Origin: JBBATK01 sp044228285
GTDB lineage: Bacteria; Bacteroidota; Ignavibacteria; Kapaibacteriales; NICIL-2
Direction of reading: 5' to 3'
NCBI GenBank assembly: GCA_044228285.1
Contig: JBGAVD010000007.1
Coordinates: 62,001 to 126,000 of the forward strand
DNA length: 64,000 bases
Shown: in pieces, positions 1 to 9,824 of the stretch
How the letters are laid out: each line of letters starts with the position of its first letter
Position numbering within the stretch: the first letter of the stretch is position 1
Notes under the pieces: generated by a model
Told to the model about the DNA's origin: nothing
The model's database searches: none
The model's input: the letters and a program-made list of their open reading frames with translations, nothing else
Program-made: the position numbers and the translations under genes

Positions 1-164
1 CGTATGGCTCAACAGACCAGGGGTTGAGATTGACACAAGGGCGCAATGGAATGTGCACTGCATTGGTAAACCATGTTGATGCTGACCTCAGAGAGATGCC
101 AAATGGCGTGGTTCCTGAGCCGATAGCGCCTCCAGTCCGCAACAGACACTCAGGGGCTTTGTAA
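1..164 (+). CDS. Possible 3' end of a truncated gene
   Basis: A frame is open from base 3 to a TAA at 162-164, giving about 53 residues that end in a Pro-rich tail. The other two forward frames hit stops by about base 27 and base 78. The gene would begin outside the window. No family is recognisable and the stretch is short, so it may be chance. Confidence 0.2.
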   Translation, partial: YGSTDQGLRLTQGRNGMCTALVNHVDADLREMPNGVVPEPIAPPVRNRHSGAL

Positions 165-896
165 ACAACAGGTAAAGACAAAACAAAATACTCCGGAAAG
201 ACGGCAGCGGTGGTGACGCTGTTCCGAAACCGGAGTGATTAGCTCAATCTTGTAGCCTCCTACGTAGTAAATACGTAGTATTCTATCCCAGCTAATGCGC
301 TAGCTTGTTGACGGAAAATCACGTCAGTAACTGGAACAAAGCCCAATTGGATGGGATTGACTGTTGATCTAGAAATAGCACAGTGCAGGGGTATACAAAT
401 ATTTGGGCGCGAACATATTCGCAACACACCATTTTCAGTTTGGCAAGAGCCATTCACAACTGAAAAATAGCTAAGGGATCAACTTTCAATTGAGCCAGAA
501 TCATGCAGCTTTTTTGCTGTGAGGGAGAGTATAAGGCTGGAAGTAATACTCTCATATTGATACAACCACGAGGATAGTATCTCATCCAATTCAGGCTCGG
601 TGTTGCGGTAGCAAGAGCAGTCCAAAGGTCTCCGCATAATCGCTTTCAATCTCGTCAAGGAAGAGAATGATCGCTGACAGACAAGATGCGAATTCAGGGG
701 TATCAGCTAGACTTTAGAGAACGTGCATTGAATCATCTTCTATGCAGCACTCTTCAGACGTGCAATAGCAATCACCTGATGAAACGAGGCTTTGGGTCGT
801 GCCAGCTGACGACTTCCAGGCGGTCTTCGATTCATACGATCGATGATCTGGCCACTAAAGAAGTATATGATTTTCATAAACAAACAGAAGACAGAC
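165..896. other. Gene-poor stretch before the first cargo gene
   Basis: No convincing gene is seen in about 730 bases. Short open frames on both strands lack ribosome binding sites and family resemblance. At 190-236 an imperfect stem (ACTCCGG pairing with CCGGAGT) encloses a smaller CAGCG/CGCTG stem. It has no T-tract, so it could be a structured leader or trailer rather than a classical terminator. The region presumably holds the promoter of the gene at 897. Confidence 0.4.
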
Positions 897-3800
897 ATGA
901 AGGGTACAATAACACTCATTATCAGGTACATCTGTTGCGCACTCTTACTCTGTATTGTAAGTGTTGACGCGGCAGTTCCAAGCATTTCGAATGTCACCGT
1001 TGAGGTGAAAGCACATGACGACGGCAAACAGTACGTGGTTGTCAATTATGAGATCAAAGATGTTCCAACCGACGGCGTGGTTGTGAAGTTTGAAGCTACC
1101 TGTAGCAAAGACGATCCTAAGTTTACGCCGTTCAAAGCTGTACCAGACAACTCTGAGTTGACAGGAGACTACGGTCTTGTTACAGGTGATGGTAAGAAGA
1201 GCATCACGTGGGAGGACGAAACCTACTTAGTTCGCATCAATAAGCAAGATAAGTTTCATTGCAAAGTGAAGCTAAGTATGGCTGGCTCTGACAATACCAT
1301 TAGCGGCGCTTCGCTCGTTATTAACTCGTATTCGCCATCCGGATGGTACTACTTTAACACTGGCTTGCTACGCATGACCATTGAAAAGAAGCTTGGTACA
1401 GAGCCAGAATTTAGTTGTCCGCAACTGGGAGCTAATTGGGCTAATGAAGCAATGCAGCAAGGAGCAACTTTCTACAAAGTGACAGCAATACCGGAGTTTC
1501 CTTTGTATTTAGGGCGGAATTCGAACGACAAGTTCAAAGGCAGCGTAACAAACATAGGCTGCAGCTCATTCCTTGCTATTCGTGACTACGGCAAGCCTAC
1601 TCAAAAGCTCTGGGCAAATTTTACACGGCGCTTTGTTAGCACTCAGGATGTGAACGGCACCAACGTTACGCAAGACTTCGAGTTTCAGTTTCGATACTCG
1701 AGCACAGCACAGTCAGGCGAGAATCTCTCAGTGATTAATGCTGGTAAGCAGGGACAACAAATTGCGCTCGACCTTAACAGTGGTGGCGACATAAAGTTCG
1801 AACTTGAAGCGGGCAAAATTGGAGAAGTGGAGTCAAGCTCGTTTGATATTGAGGTGCCGCGTAGAGAGTGGAAGTATGTGTACAAGGGAAAACATGTCTT
1901 CACCATCAAAGTAGATGACAAGAAATCAAAGTTTGAGGGAGGAAATGTGCCAGGCACGATCAGTTTAACAGATGGCAATGTTGTCAGCATTGGAAGTGCG
2001 CTGAAGTTCATTGGACCAAGGATGATTATCGATACCACACCAGATAACTGCAAGATTCACTTCTTCGGAGACATTCAAACAGGCTCCATCACTATTGTCA
2101 ACTCTCTTGCACTTGGCACCGGTGCAACATTACTTCTCAACGACAGTTTAGTGTTTAGTGTTTGGCCTTCACCAGTAGATGCGTTGAGTGCGCTTAGCGG
2201 CTATAATATAGGGATTGAGCGCATGAGACTCACAGGCGACCCAAATGGACCTGACGGCATTCTCTTCGATCTTCGAATATTGATAAAAGACCTTTCAGCA
2301 GGCTGTGAACCTTTGCTGTGGTCCGCAGGCACCGCAGGTTTACTATTAAGAGATATTGGCATATCGTCGTCAGGTCAATGGAGCCTTCCAGCTAGCCTTC
2401 AGATGAACAACCTTGGATTGACTGGTCTGCCAGACTGGTGCATTAAGAACCTGAGTCTATCATATGACAAATCTGCAGACAAGTTTGCCTTTGATTGTCT
2501 CACAAAGGCTCCATGGTTCTCTGACGCAGGCTTGGCTTACAGTTCAATAAAGGGAAAATTAGAGAGCTTTAAACTTACTCTGAAATCTGCTGTAGGCATT
2601 TGTCCAATTCCGATTCCTGAACCACCTCCGCTTCATGCTGCTGTTTTTCGAGGAGGCGAGCTCGAGATATCTAACTGGTACACCGGTCCACGAACTCTTA
2701 AAGGAACATTGTTTGCGGCCAACCGAGATGACTGGGCATTTGTTGGGGCATTTAGACCGATTAAACTGGCTCTTGGTGGCGCTACCGATTGGTCGATTTT
2801 CGAGATCGATGGAGGAGTTAGCGGCAACGAGCTGGGTGACTTTGCAACGGATGGCAAGATTCGTTTCCTTGGTAAAGCTGATGTCTGGGCTGCCCAGTTT
2901 CGTGGGAAAAATATGCTAAGTATCGGGATTGGAAAGTTTGGAGTTGGATTCAATGCTGGTGCTGATATCGTTCAACTTGGCGGTGAAAAGTGGTTCTATA
3001 CCGGCGATGCAATAGGTTCGATCTCGATACTGCCAGAATTTATTATCTCTAACTCTCTTCGGGGCGATATTTTCATTCCTGATCTCTTTAAAAACCATCC
3101 GGTATTTCAGATGATCAATGCAAAACTTGGGTTACCCTTACGCCTGACGAGCGTACAACTTTTTCAACGCAACACGCAACTATCGTTTGATCTCGATTTT
3201 GGTTGGTTGGGTGCATGGAGTATGTGGGTTGATATCTCAAAGAATCCATTTACAGAACCAACAAAATTTATCGGCACACAAAGCGGTTCAGTTCAGAAAC
3301 TCTCTAGCATTTCTCCACGTCAAGGCAGCATAGATATTCAAGCGGTTGATACAACCTACGTGCCTTTTACCATTCAGTCTGCAAAGTATGCATATGCGCA
3401 AATCTTTGCTGATCCTCAACTTGCAACATTTTTGCTAGGCCCAGGAAACAAGGTGTACTCATCAACGACGCTTGATTCAAGTATAATCTTCTCAGCGGCA
3501 AAGAGCAGCGCAGACATGGGTCTGTGGGTTCTCAAAAATCCGACAGATGGAGAGTGGAAACTCGGAGTAATAGGTCGAAAGAATGGCGATTCCATAAGTA
3601 TATGGCAGATCAACAAACCCAGAAAGGAATTCAGTTTTATTGCAACGAACGTGGGAAGAAATGTGTACTGTAATTGGGAAACTGGTGGTTCTTCAGACAC
3701 TTCTTTTGTTGACTTCTATTTAGACAAGGATACGTTAAACAACGATGGACAGTTCATCGGAACGGTACTTGAGAAGAACGGAAGTTTTTCGTACGCTCTT

Positions 3801-4475
3801 GCTGACTCTCTGAATGAATGTGGATATTATATCTACGCGCAACGCTGGTCTGGAGAACGAGCTTCAATGTTCCTCTATGCACCAAACTACATGGTGAACA
3901 CGAAGATTGCTCTATCTGCTCCACAAAATCGCTCGGGATCGTTCAACCTACAAAATGTAGTCACGCTTCGGTGGACACCATCGCCCGATAAGAACGTTCG
4001 TTTCTATATCATACACGTCATCGATGAGAACGGTCAGGACTCACTTGTCGCTTCAGTGGAACCTGGACTAACAAGCTATAGCTTTCAAATCGAGAATCCA
4101 GCTGCGAAGCATTTCTTGATCCAGGCATTTGGACCAAACAATACTCGAGGCTGTTCCGCCGCTTTCTCAGGAGTTGTGTTAGCAGTCGATGATGAGCGCG
4201 GGGATATGCAAGGTGTCGCCGACATTCAGGTTTCACCGAACCCAGCCTCACAACGACTCTGCCTGAGCTACCGTACCGATCAGACCGATGGACAAGCTGA
4301 CATTCGTATCGTGAACTCACTTGGTCAGCTTGTTATGGAACATAGAAACATCCATGTTGATCAAGGTGTTCACAGTTTGGTCCTAGACGCGATGCAATTG
4401 CCGTCAGATGTGTACTTTGTTTACATTGCAACATCGGGTAGAGCTTTGAGCACAAAATTCAGCGTATTGCGCTAG
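897..4475 (+). CDS. Large secreted protein with T9SS sorting domain
   Basis: About 1192 residues from the ATG at 897. An upstream in-frame start at 843 would put a charged stretch before the signal peptide, so 897 is preferred. The N-terminus has a basic MKGT start, a hydrophobic core and an Ala-rich cleavage region. Residues about 25-130 resemble the Fn3-like domain that precedes FGE-type modules in related surface proteins (motif GDGKKSITW). The central 700 residues are Gly- and beta-rich with no family I recognise. Residues about 1020-1100 look like a fibronectin type III domain. The last 85 residues fit a T9SS type A sorting domain: SPNPAS, then NSLGQLV, then DVYFVYI. The product is expected at the cell surface or outside the cell. 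It is followed by its own terminator, so it is probably monocistronic. Function unknown. Confidence 0.85.
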   Translation: MKGTITLIIRYICCALLLCIVSVDAAVPSISNVTVEVKAHDDGKQYVVVNYEIKDVPTDGVVVKFEATCSKDDPKFTPFKAVPDNSELTGDYGLVTGDGKKSITWEDETYLVRINKQDKFHCKVKLSMAGSDNTISGASLVINSYSPSGWYYFNTGLLRMTIEKKLGTEPEFSCPQLGANWANEAMQQGATFYKVTAIPEFPLYLGRNSNDKFKGSVTNIGCSSFLAIRDYGKPTQKLWANFTRRFVSTQDVNGTNVTQDFEFQFRYSSTAQSGENLSVINAGKQGQQIALDLNSGGDIKFELEAGKIGEVESSSFDIEVPRREWKYVYKGKHVFTIKVDDKKSKFEGGNVPGTISLTDGNVVSIGSALKFIGPRMIIDTTPDNCKIHFFGDIQTGSITIVNSLALGTGATLLLNDSLVFSVWPSPVDALSALSGYNIGIERMRLTGDPNGPDGILFDLRILIKDLSAGCEPLLWSAGTAGLLLRDIGISSSGQWSLPASLQMNNLGLTGLPDWCIKNLSLSYDKSADKFAFDCLTKAPWFSDAGLAYSSIKGKLESFKLTLKSAVGICPIPIPEPPPLHAAVFRGGELEISNWYTGPRTLKGTLFAANRDDWAFVGAFRPIKLALGGATDWSIFEIDGGVSGNELGDFATDGKIRFLGKADVWAAQFRGKNMLSIGIGKFGVGFNAGADIVQLGGEKWFYTGDAIGSISILPEFIISNSLRGDIFIPDLFKNHPVFQMINAKLGLPLRLTSVQLFQRNTQLSFDLDFGWLGAWSMWVDISKNPFTEPTKFIGTQSGSVQKLSSISPRQGSIDIQAVDTTYVPFTIQSAKYAYAQIFADPQLATFLLGPGNKVYSSTTLDSSIIFSAAKSSADMGLWVLKNPTDGEWKLGVIGRKNGDSISIWQINKPRKEFSFIATNVGRNVYCNWETGGSSDTSFVDFYLDKDTLNNDGQFIGTVLEKNGSFSYALADSLNECGYYIYAQRWSGERASMFLYAPNYMVNTKIALSAPQNRSGSFNLQNVVTLRWTPSPDKNVRFYIIHVIDENGQDSLVASVEPGLTSYSFQIENPAAKHFLIQAFGPNNTRGCSAAFSGVVLAVDDERGDMQGVADIQVSPNPASQRLCLSYRTDQTDGQADIRIVNSLGQLVMEHRNIHVDQGVHSLVLDAMQLPSDVYFVYIATSGRALSTKFSVLR

Positions 4476-4496
4476 GAAATGAAGTGAAGTACAGAA

Positions 4497-4526
4497 GGCA
4501 GCCGAGCATACTCATCCTTGGCTGCC
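4497..4526 (+). terminator. Rho-independent-like terminator after the first cargo gene
   Basis: A 10-bp stem (GGCAGCCGAG with CTTGGCTGCC, one G-T pair) with a 10-base loop lies 21 bases after the stop and is followed by ACTTTGTTA. Confidence 0.6.
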
Positions 4527-4660
4527 ACTTTGTTATTCGGTGAGCGCAATTACTTATCTATCAATATACCGATTAGTAGAATAGAGTTGCTTAGTACGAC
4601 TCTTACGATGTTTGAAGAGAGATTATGTAAGTAACAATATTTTTTATGCCCGGGGAACCT

Positions 4661-7600
4661 ATGAACTCTTTGTTCTTCTCTTTCAAGATACTACGAGTAC
4701 TTCGAGGGGTACTTTGTGGTATCTGCCTGGCTGCCCTCATCGTTGTGAGCTCAGCACCTTTGTCTGCTCAAACCACGAAGGCAGAGTGGCGTCCGCACAG
4801 TCCTCTTCCTGAAGCATTGGGAATGCACCGTGCGGTACTCCTCCACACCGGTGAAGTTTTGGTTTGCGGTGGTTTGAACACTGCTGGCGCGGCGAGTACT
4901 GCTTCATACCTGTATTCGCAAGGCGCATGGCGCCAGAGTAACAATCAGCTTCGCACAGCTCGTTTTGATCACGCTCTGGTGGCGGTCCGCAAAGCGAATG
5001 GAGAAAGTTTGGTCTTTGCCATTGGTGGATACACTGGTAATAGAAACGCATACAATTCGATTGCCTCAGTTGAAGTATTGAGTTACAATGCTGCACAAAA
5101 GTCTTGGTCATGGCAAGCCATCGGAAACCTCCCAGCTGCGGTTGGCGGCTGCGCAGCAGCGGCTGATAAGAAGGGCTCCATTATCGTAAGCGGTGGACGC
5201 GTTGTCAATAATGCAGCTATTGCTTCTGGCACACCTTCCCTGCTCTCTGCACGCATCGACATTGGTTCTTTGTCAGTTCAGAGAATTGGCGACTTGGCCA
5301 CGGCGCGGAGTGAGCACGCTGTCCTCATGCTCAATGGTCCTCGCGGTGATTCTACCGTGTTAAGTGCGTGTGGCGAAAACTCCGGTCTTCCAGCCACCGA
5401 GATTCTTAATGCTTCAGCCTGGGATGCCAGAGCGAATCCTCCCGCAATGCAACACAGCCGTGCATGCAATGTGAGCGATAAGGCAGAAGTGGCAAGAATG
5501 ATTGGAGGCTTTGATGCAACTGGAGTTGCAACCAATCGCGGTGAGTGGTATGATACAAAGAGTGGATGGCGGGCAATGCCTCGAATGCAGACAGCAAGGG
5601 CTCGGGCAACGATGTGTCTTGTTGCTGGCTTACGCGATACCACGCCAAACTATTTGATCGTTGCTGGACAATCCACTCCAGCATTTACGAACAGTTGTGA
5701 AATCTTCTCTCTGCCTGGTGGAGGCAATCCCAATGGCGCATGGGCTCCGTTTAGCTCACTCGGATTAGCTGCTGCAGATAGGTGCGTAACCATCAATCAA
5801 GACAACCTGCCACTAGTTAGTGGTGGCAACAACAGCAGTATAGCTCAATCATCAACAATCAACTCCTGCGAGATCTATCAGCCGTTGAATGCGAACGATC
5901 TCAACTTCGGACAAGAAGAACTTGGTCGTGAGTCAGCGCGCACTGTAGTCAGCTTTCGCAATACGTGGCTGCTTCCTGTCATGCTCACGAACCTTCGAAT
6001 CCCAGGAACAGCGGAGTTTCGTCTGACAAATGCTCGTGACTCCATTGTTATCGCACCAGGATCGAGCATCGACATCGATGTGCGCTTTCGTCCTGGATCA
6101 ATTGGTCCAACGAGCGCAGTACTTCTGGCAAACATTGGTTCACTCGTCGATACAGTGAAGCTGCAGGGCGAGGGCATCAAGTCGAGCATTAGTATCATGA
6201 ACAAGTCAATCGACTTTGGAGCGCGCCCCCTCACGAACGACTCTACTATTTGTTTTAGTGCCATACGCAACGATGGCAAGGATACAACAGTCATCGACTC
6301 TATAGTCGTAAACCCTAGCTCACAATTCACTGTTCTCTCTCCACTTGGTCGTACACGTGTAGCACCAGATTCTGTCTTGATCGTGTGCGTGAAGTATCAT
6401 CCTACGCTCTGGCAACAAGTAAGTGCAAGCACGGAAATCCATATCTCTGATCGCACCTATCCAATTGCAGTCTTAGGACAAGGTATTCGTCGCTTCTTGC
6501 GCACGACATCACAGCTCAGCTGTGATACGGTGAGTATTGCGCCAGGCGACTCGCTCCGCTATGATCTCATTCTCTCGAACACAAGCGATCTGAGTGTACA
6601 CGTAGATAGCACGATCATCAAGAGCGCATTGGCAGGCACCTTCCGTCTCGCACAGCCTTCACCATTTCCTCTAGATCTTAGCCCAGGCTCTACCCGAACG
6701 ATCACTATTGTGTTTGAGCCTCAGCGCGAAGCGCTGGAGCAAGGAACAGTGCAGTTCATAAACAACGGCGATACCCTTTGTACTGCCAGCCTGTGCTTTG
6801 TACCACGCAATCGCAGTGTCAATGTGAATATACCGCAGAGTGCGGCTCTACGACTGTGCGAAGGCGATTCGATCACTATTCCTGTTATCCTTGAGAATCC
6901 AGGCAACTTCGATGTACTGCGTGTTGATAGCGTCTATGTGCGCAACATGAAGGCAAGCATTACTGGGTTCAGCCCGTTGAACCTTAAGCCAAGAGAGAAC
7001 ACCAGTATTGACCTCACTCTCGTGCCACTGAATTCAGGCACACAGCAAGCGAATCTGGTCATCCAAACAAACCAGGGACTTTCGCAAAGCAGTATTTCAC
7101 TCAATGTTCTTCCTGCTATGAAGTTCTCGGTGGACAATGCAAGTAGCAGCATCGGCGAGCAAGTTTTGTTGCGCGTGCGCAGGTCTGATCTTATCAATAC
7201 AGTTAACCAAACAACCCTTGAACTGCAGTACAATGGCAGCGTGTTGTCGCCATTGCAACTCCTCAATGCTCCATCAAAGAACTACCTAGACCTTGCGCAG
7301 AGCACCATCACCAAGAGCTTTGGAAGCAGTGTTTTGAAACTGCAATGGAATAGCCATCCTACGGCAAACGACGAGGTGTTCGATATTCTTTGCGAAGTGC
7401 TTCGAGGAGACGACTACAGTACGAGTGTCAGATTGCTCAGCAATGGACAAAGCAGTGTATGTATACAATCAGCAGCAGCTACCGTACAGTTGAGTCCTGA
7501 GTGTGGAGGACGCAGTGCATTGATTAACGGACGTAATGCCGTGGCACTTATGATGTTCCCCACACCAGCTCAAGAACAGATTACGGTTCGTGTGATTAGC

Positions 7601-7780
7601 TCAGACTACAGCGATTTAGAAGTCCGATTCGTCTCATTAGATGGTCAAGTCCTTCAACATCGCAAGGCTGAAGCCAATACCACACTCGATTGTTCACAGC
7701 ACCCAAATGGTGTATACGCTTGTCAGGTTTTGCATCAAGGTCAAGTCATTCTTTCACAGCCAATAACTCTGCTCCATTAA
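4661..7780 (+). CDS. Kelch-repeat / choice-of-anchor-D T9SS cargo protein
   Basis: About 1039 residues from the ATG at 4661; an in-frame ATG at 4646 is an alternative. The signal peptide ends near APLSAQ. Residues about 40-410 form Kelch-type propeller repeats (VCGGLN, AIGGYTG, MIGGFD, VSGGNN). Residues about 420-800 are ASH/choice-of-anchor-D-like modules (LNFGQEELG, IDFGARPL). Residues about 815-930 look like a cohesin-type domain. The last 80 residues are a T9SS sorting domain (FPTPAQEQ, then PNGVYACQV). The protein should be exported by Sec and then T9SS. It begins a tight three-gene operon: the next start is four bases past this stop. The Kelch head suggests binding or recognition; the ligand is unknown. 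Confidence 0.85.
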   Translation: MNSLFFSFKILRVLRGVLCGICLAALIVVSSAPLSAQTTKAEWRPHSPLPEALGMHRAVLLHTGEVLVCGGLNTAGAASTASYLYSQGAWRQSNNQLRTARFDHALVAVRKANGESLVFAIGGYTGNRNAYNSIASVEVLSYNAAQKSWSWQAIGNLPAAVGGCAAAADKKGSIIVSGGRVVNNAAIASGTPSLLSARIDIGSLSVQRIGDLATARSEHAVLMLNGPRGDSTVLSACGENSGLPATEILNASAWDARANPPAMQHSRACNVSDKAEVARMIGGFDATGVATNRGEWYDTKSGWRAMPRMQTARARATMCLVAGLRDTTPNYLIVAGQSTPAFTNSCEIFSLPGGGNPNGAWAPFSSLGLAAADRCVTINQDNLPLVSGGNNSSIAQSSTINSCEIYQPLNANDLNFGQEELGRESARTVVSFRNTWLLPVMLTNLRIPGTAEFRLTNARDSIVIAPGSSIDIDVRFRPGSIGPTSAVLLANIGSLVDTVKLQGEGIKSSISIMNKSIDFGARPLTNDSTICFSAIRNDGKDTTVIDSIVVNPSSQFTVLSPLGRTRVAPDSVLIVCVKYHPTLWQQVSASTEIHISDRTYPIAVLGQGIRRFLRTTSQLSCDTVSIAPGDSLRYDLILSNTSDLSVHVDSTIIKSALAGTFRLAQPSPFPLDLSPGSTRTITIVFEPQREALEQGTVQFINNGDTLCTASLCFVPRNRSVNVNIPQSAALRLCEGDSITIPVILENPGNFDVLRVDSVYVRNMKASITGFSPLNLKPRENTSIDLTLVPLNSGTQQANLVIQTNQGLSQSSISLNVLPAMKFSVDNASSSIGEQVLLRVRRSDLINTVNQTTLELQYNGSVLSPLQLLNAPSKNYLDLAQSTITKSFGSSVLKLQWNSHPTANDEVFDILCEVLRGDDYSTSVRLLSNGQSSVCIQSAAATVQLSPECGGRSALINGRNAVALMMFPTPAQEQITVRVISSDYSDLEVRFVSLDGQVLQHRKAEANTTLDCSQHPNGVYACQVLHQGQVILSQPITLLH

Positions 7781-7784
7781 TACT

Positions 7785-9824
7785 ATGAATACCAAAACAA
7801 TACTCATATTCAGTGCAGTGCTTTTGTGCTCAGCACTTGGCTTGTCTGCTCAGTCGATGAATGTTCTCAGCGGAGGACTCTTTGGTGGAGCAGCATACAA
7901 TATGCACAACGGCACAGTGGGCGTGAATGAAGGCGTCCTTGAGTGCGGCTCCTTCGTTGACGCAACAGCTCTTCGATGGTTCGTGGGCAATCAAGCAAAC
8001 ATTCCACTCAATGAGAGCTGGGCTTTTTCTCCACGGTTATACTATCACAAGGCAAGCGGGAGTTTCACAAACAGCAATCAATTACAACCAAAGATTGCCT
8101 TGAGTGACGGCTCGATCGTGAGTCTTGCAACTACACACACACTGGATGTCTCCCTCGACTACCTCAGTCTGGATTTACTTGGTTCCTATTTCCTCACTGA
8201 TAGAGTGTACGTCAATGGTGGACTCTGCGTCGGCTTGCCTACACGCAATGCCTTCGAACAATTTGAAAGTATCGTATCGCCTGTCGGAGCTACCTTCAGC
8301 GACGGCTCTACCACACGTCGCATTGCTTCTGGCTACTTCAGCGACAAGCAAGGCAATGTTGCCTCGAATTCTTTACGCATTGCAGCAGTCCTCGGTGCTG
8401 GCACGATGATCCCACTCTCATCTTCGTGGATCCTGAATCCTGAACTCAGCTTTCAGTATGGATTGACGAACGTTATAAGTGATGCATCGTGGAAGGTTCA
8501 TACTCTTCGTGCCGGTGCCGGGCTGTTGTATATATTCTCAACCAGTCCAAAAGTTGAAACACCTCCACCACCTCCTCCTCCACCAGTACCAGTCGTACCA
8601 GTGGCGCCACCTGTAGCATCACTTGATGTACAGAGTATCAGCTCTAGCGGAGCGAGTTTGAACTATGCCGAGGTTACTATTCATGATCATCGCACGCTCG
8701 ACATTCTTCCGCTCTTGCCATACATCTTCTTCGATGCGAAGTCATCGCAATTGTCGGAACGTTACCATCGTCTCAGTGCGGACTCTCGTGGCAACTTCTC
8801 AGAGAACGCTCTGGCGAACGATCAACTAGGTGTGTACCACGATGTACTTAACATCATTGGCGCTCGCATGCTTCGCTATCCAGATGCAACACTAACGCTC
8901 CAAGGCTGTTTGGATCCAACGGATGATGGTGCTAGCCTCAGCTTAGCCAGCCAACGCGCTGAAGGAGTTCGCAGCTACCTCCGCACAGTATGGGGAATCA
9001 GCGATAGTCGTGTTGTTCTTCAAACCCGTGGTTTGCCTGCCATGGTTTCAACCCGCAGCATTGCTGATGGTCGCGCAGAGAATCGTCGTGTAGAGATTAG
9101 TGCAAGCGACGAGCGAATTCTCGCACCAGTCTTTGTTCGCAACGCCGCTCGCAGCTACGAGCCAGCTCAACTACGATTCAATCCAACGGTCCAGTATCAA
9201 GGCGCTATCAACACAGCCAAGTATAGTATCGTCGATGTCAATGGTCGCACCCTTTTCACACGATCAGGTCCAGTGAATCAAGTAGATGTCCCAACCAACC
9301 AACTTGGCTTAGCTGACTACAAGGGCACTCAACCTCTGACGGCAATATTCGAATGCACAAGCGACAGTGGAAAAACCATACGTGCTGAACGCAGCATTCC
9401 AGTTCGCCGTACATTTTCTTCTTCCAGAGCGAATGCTGAGTCAGTGAATGACACCATCATTGAACGCTACAGTATGATTCTCTTCAACTTCGATCGCGCC
9501 TCGACAATTGCTGGTTCTGATGAGCAAGTCATGCGATTGGTTCGATCACGTGTTCGCACCAGCTCAACAGTGAGTATCACAGGTATGACGGATGTTATTG
9601 GCGCAGCAAAGAATAATCAGATACTCTCAGAAGCTCGGGCAAACGCTGTGCGAAACGACATCGTTTCCCGCATCAAACCTGATCAATTAAAAACCAGTGG
9701 TAAGGGTGAAGTAGATCTGTTTGACAATGCAATCCCTGAAGGACGTTTTTATAATCGTCGTGTGTTTGTTGAAATCGAAACGCCTATCGTACCGGATTTG
9801 GAAGATGAAGGAGTATCACAATGA
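7785..9824 (+). CDS. Outer-membrane protein with two OmpA-like domains
   Basis: 679 residues. The signal peptide ends at LGLSAQ. Residues about 25-250 look like an N-terminal outer-membrane beta-barrel of Bacteroidota type. A poly-Pro linker follows at about 258-275. There are two OmpA/MotB-like peptidoglycan-binding regions. One spans about 304-440, running from LPYIFFDAKSSQL to GRAENRRVEI. The other spans about 562-670, running from ILFNFDRAS to FYNRRVFVEI. Classical OmpA proteins carry one such domain. The gene sits between two T9SS cargo genes, four bases after one and overlapping the next by ATGA, so the three are surely co-transcribed. A paralogue with the same layout is at 43174-45201. 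It probably anchors the outer membrane to peptidoglycan and may tether the co-expressed surface proteins; the last point is inference. Confidence 0.85.
   Translation: MNTKTILIFSAVLLCSALGLSAQSMNVLSGGLFGGAAYNMHNGTVGVNEGVLECGSFVDATALRWFVGNQANIPLNESWAFSPRLYYHKASGSFTNSNQLQPKIALSDGSIVSLATTHTLDVSLDYLSLDLLGSYFLTDRVYVNGGLCVGLPTRNAFEQFESIVSPVGATFSDGSTTRRIASGYFSDKQGNVASNSLRIAAVLGAGTMIPLSSSWILNPELSFQYGLTNVISDASWKVHTLRAGAGLLYIFSTSPKVETPPPPPPPPVPVVPVAPPVASLDVQSISSSGASLNYAEVTIHDHRTLDILPLLPYIFFDAKSSQLSERYHRLSADSRGNFSENALANDQLGVYHDVLNIIGARMLRYPDATLTLQGCLDPTDDGASLSLASQRAEGVRSYLRTVWGISDSRVVLQTRGLPAMVSTRSIADGRAENRRVEISASDERILAPVFVRNAARSYEPAQLRFNPTVQYQGAINTAKYSIVDVNGRTLFTRSGPVNQVDVPTNQLGLADYKGTQPLTAIFECTSDSGKTIRAERSIPVRRTFSSSRANAESVNDTIIERYSMILFNFDRASTIAGSDEQVMRLVRSRVRTSSTVSITGMTDVIGAAKNNQILSEARANAVRNDIVSRIKPDQLKTSGKGEVDLFDNAIPEGRFYNRRVFVEIETPIVPDLEDEGVSQ

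Noticed and set aside
740..1045. Minus-strand open frame of about 100 codons over the start of the first cargo gene
   Set aside because: Lies opposite a strongly coding signal-peptide region, has no ribosome site or family likeness.
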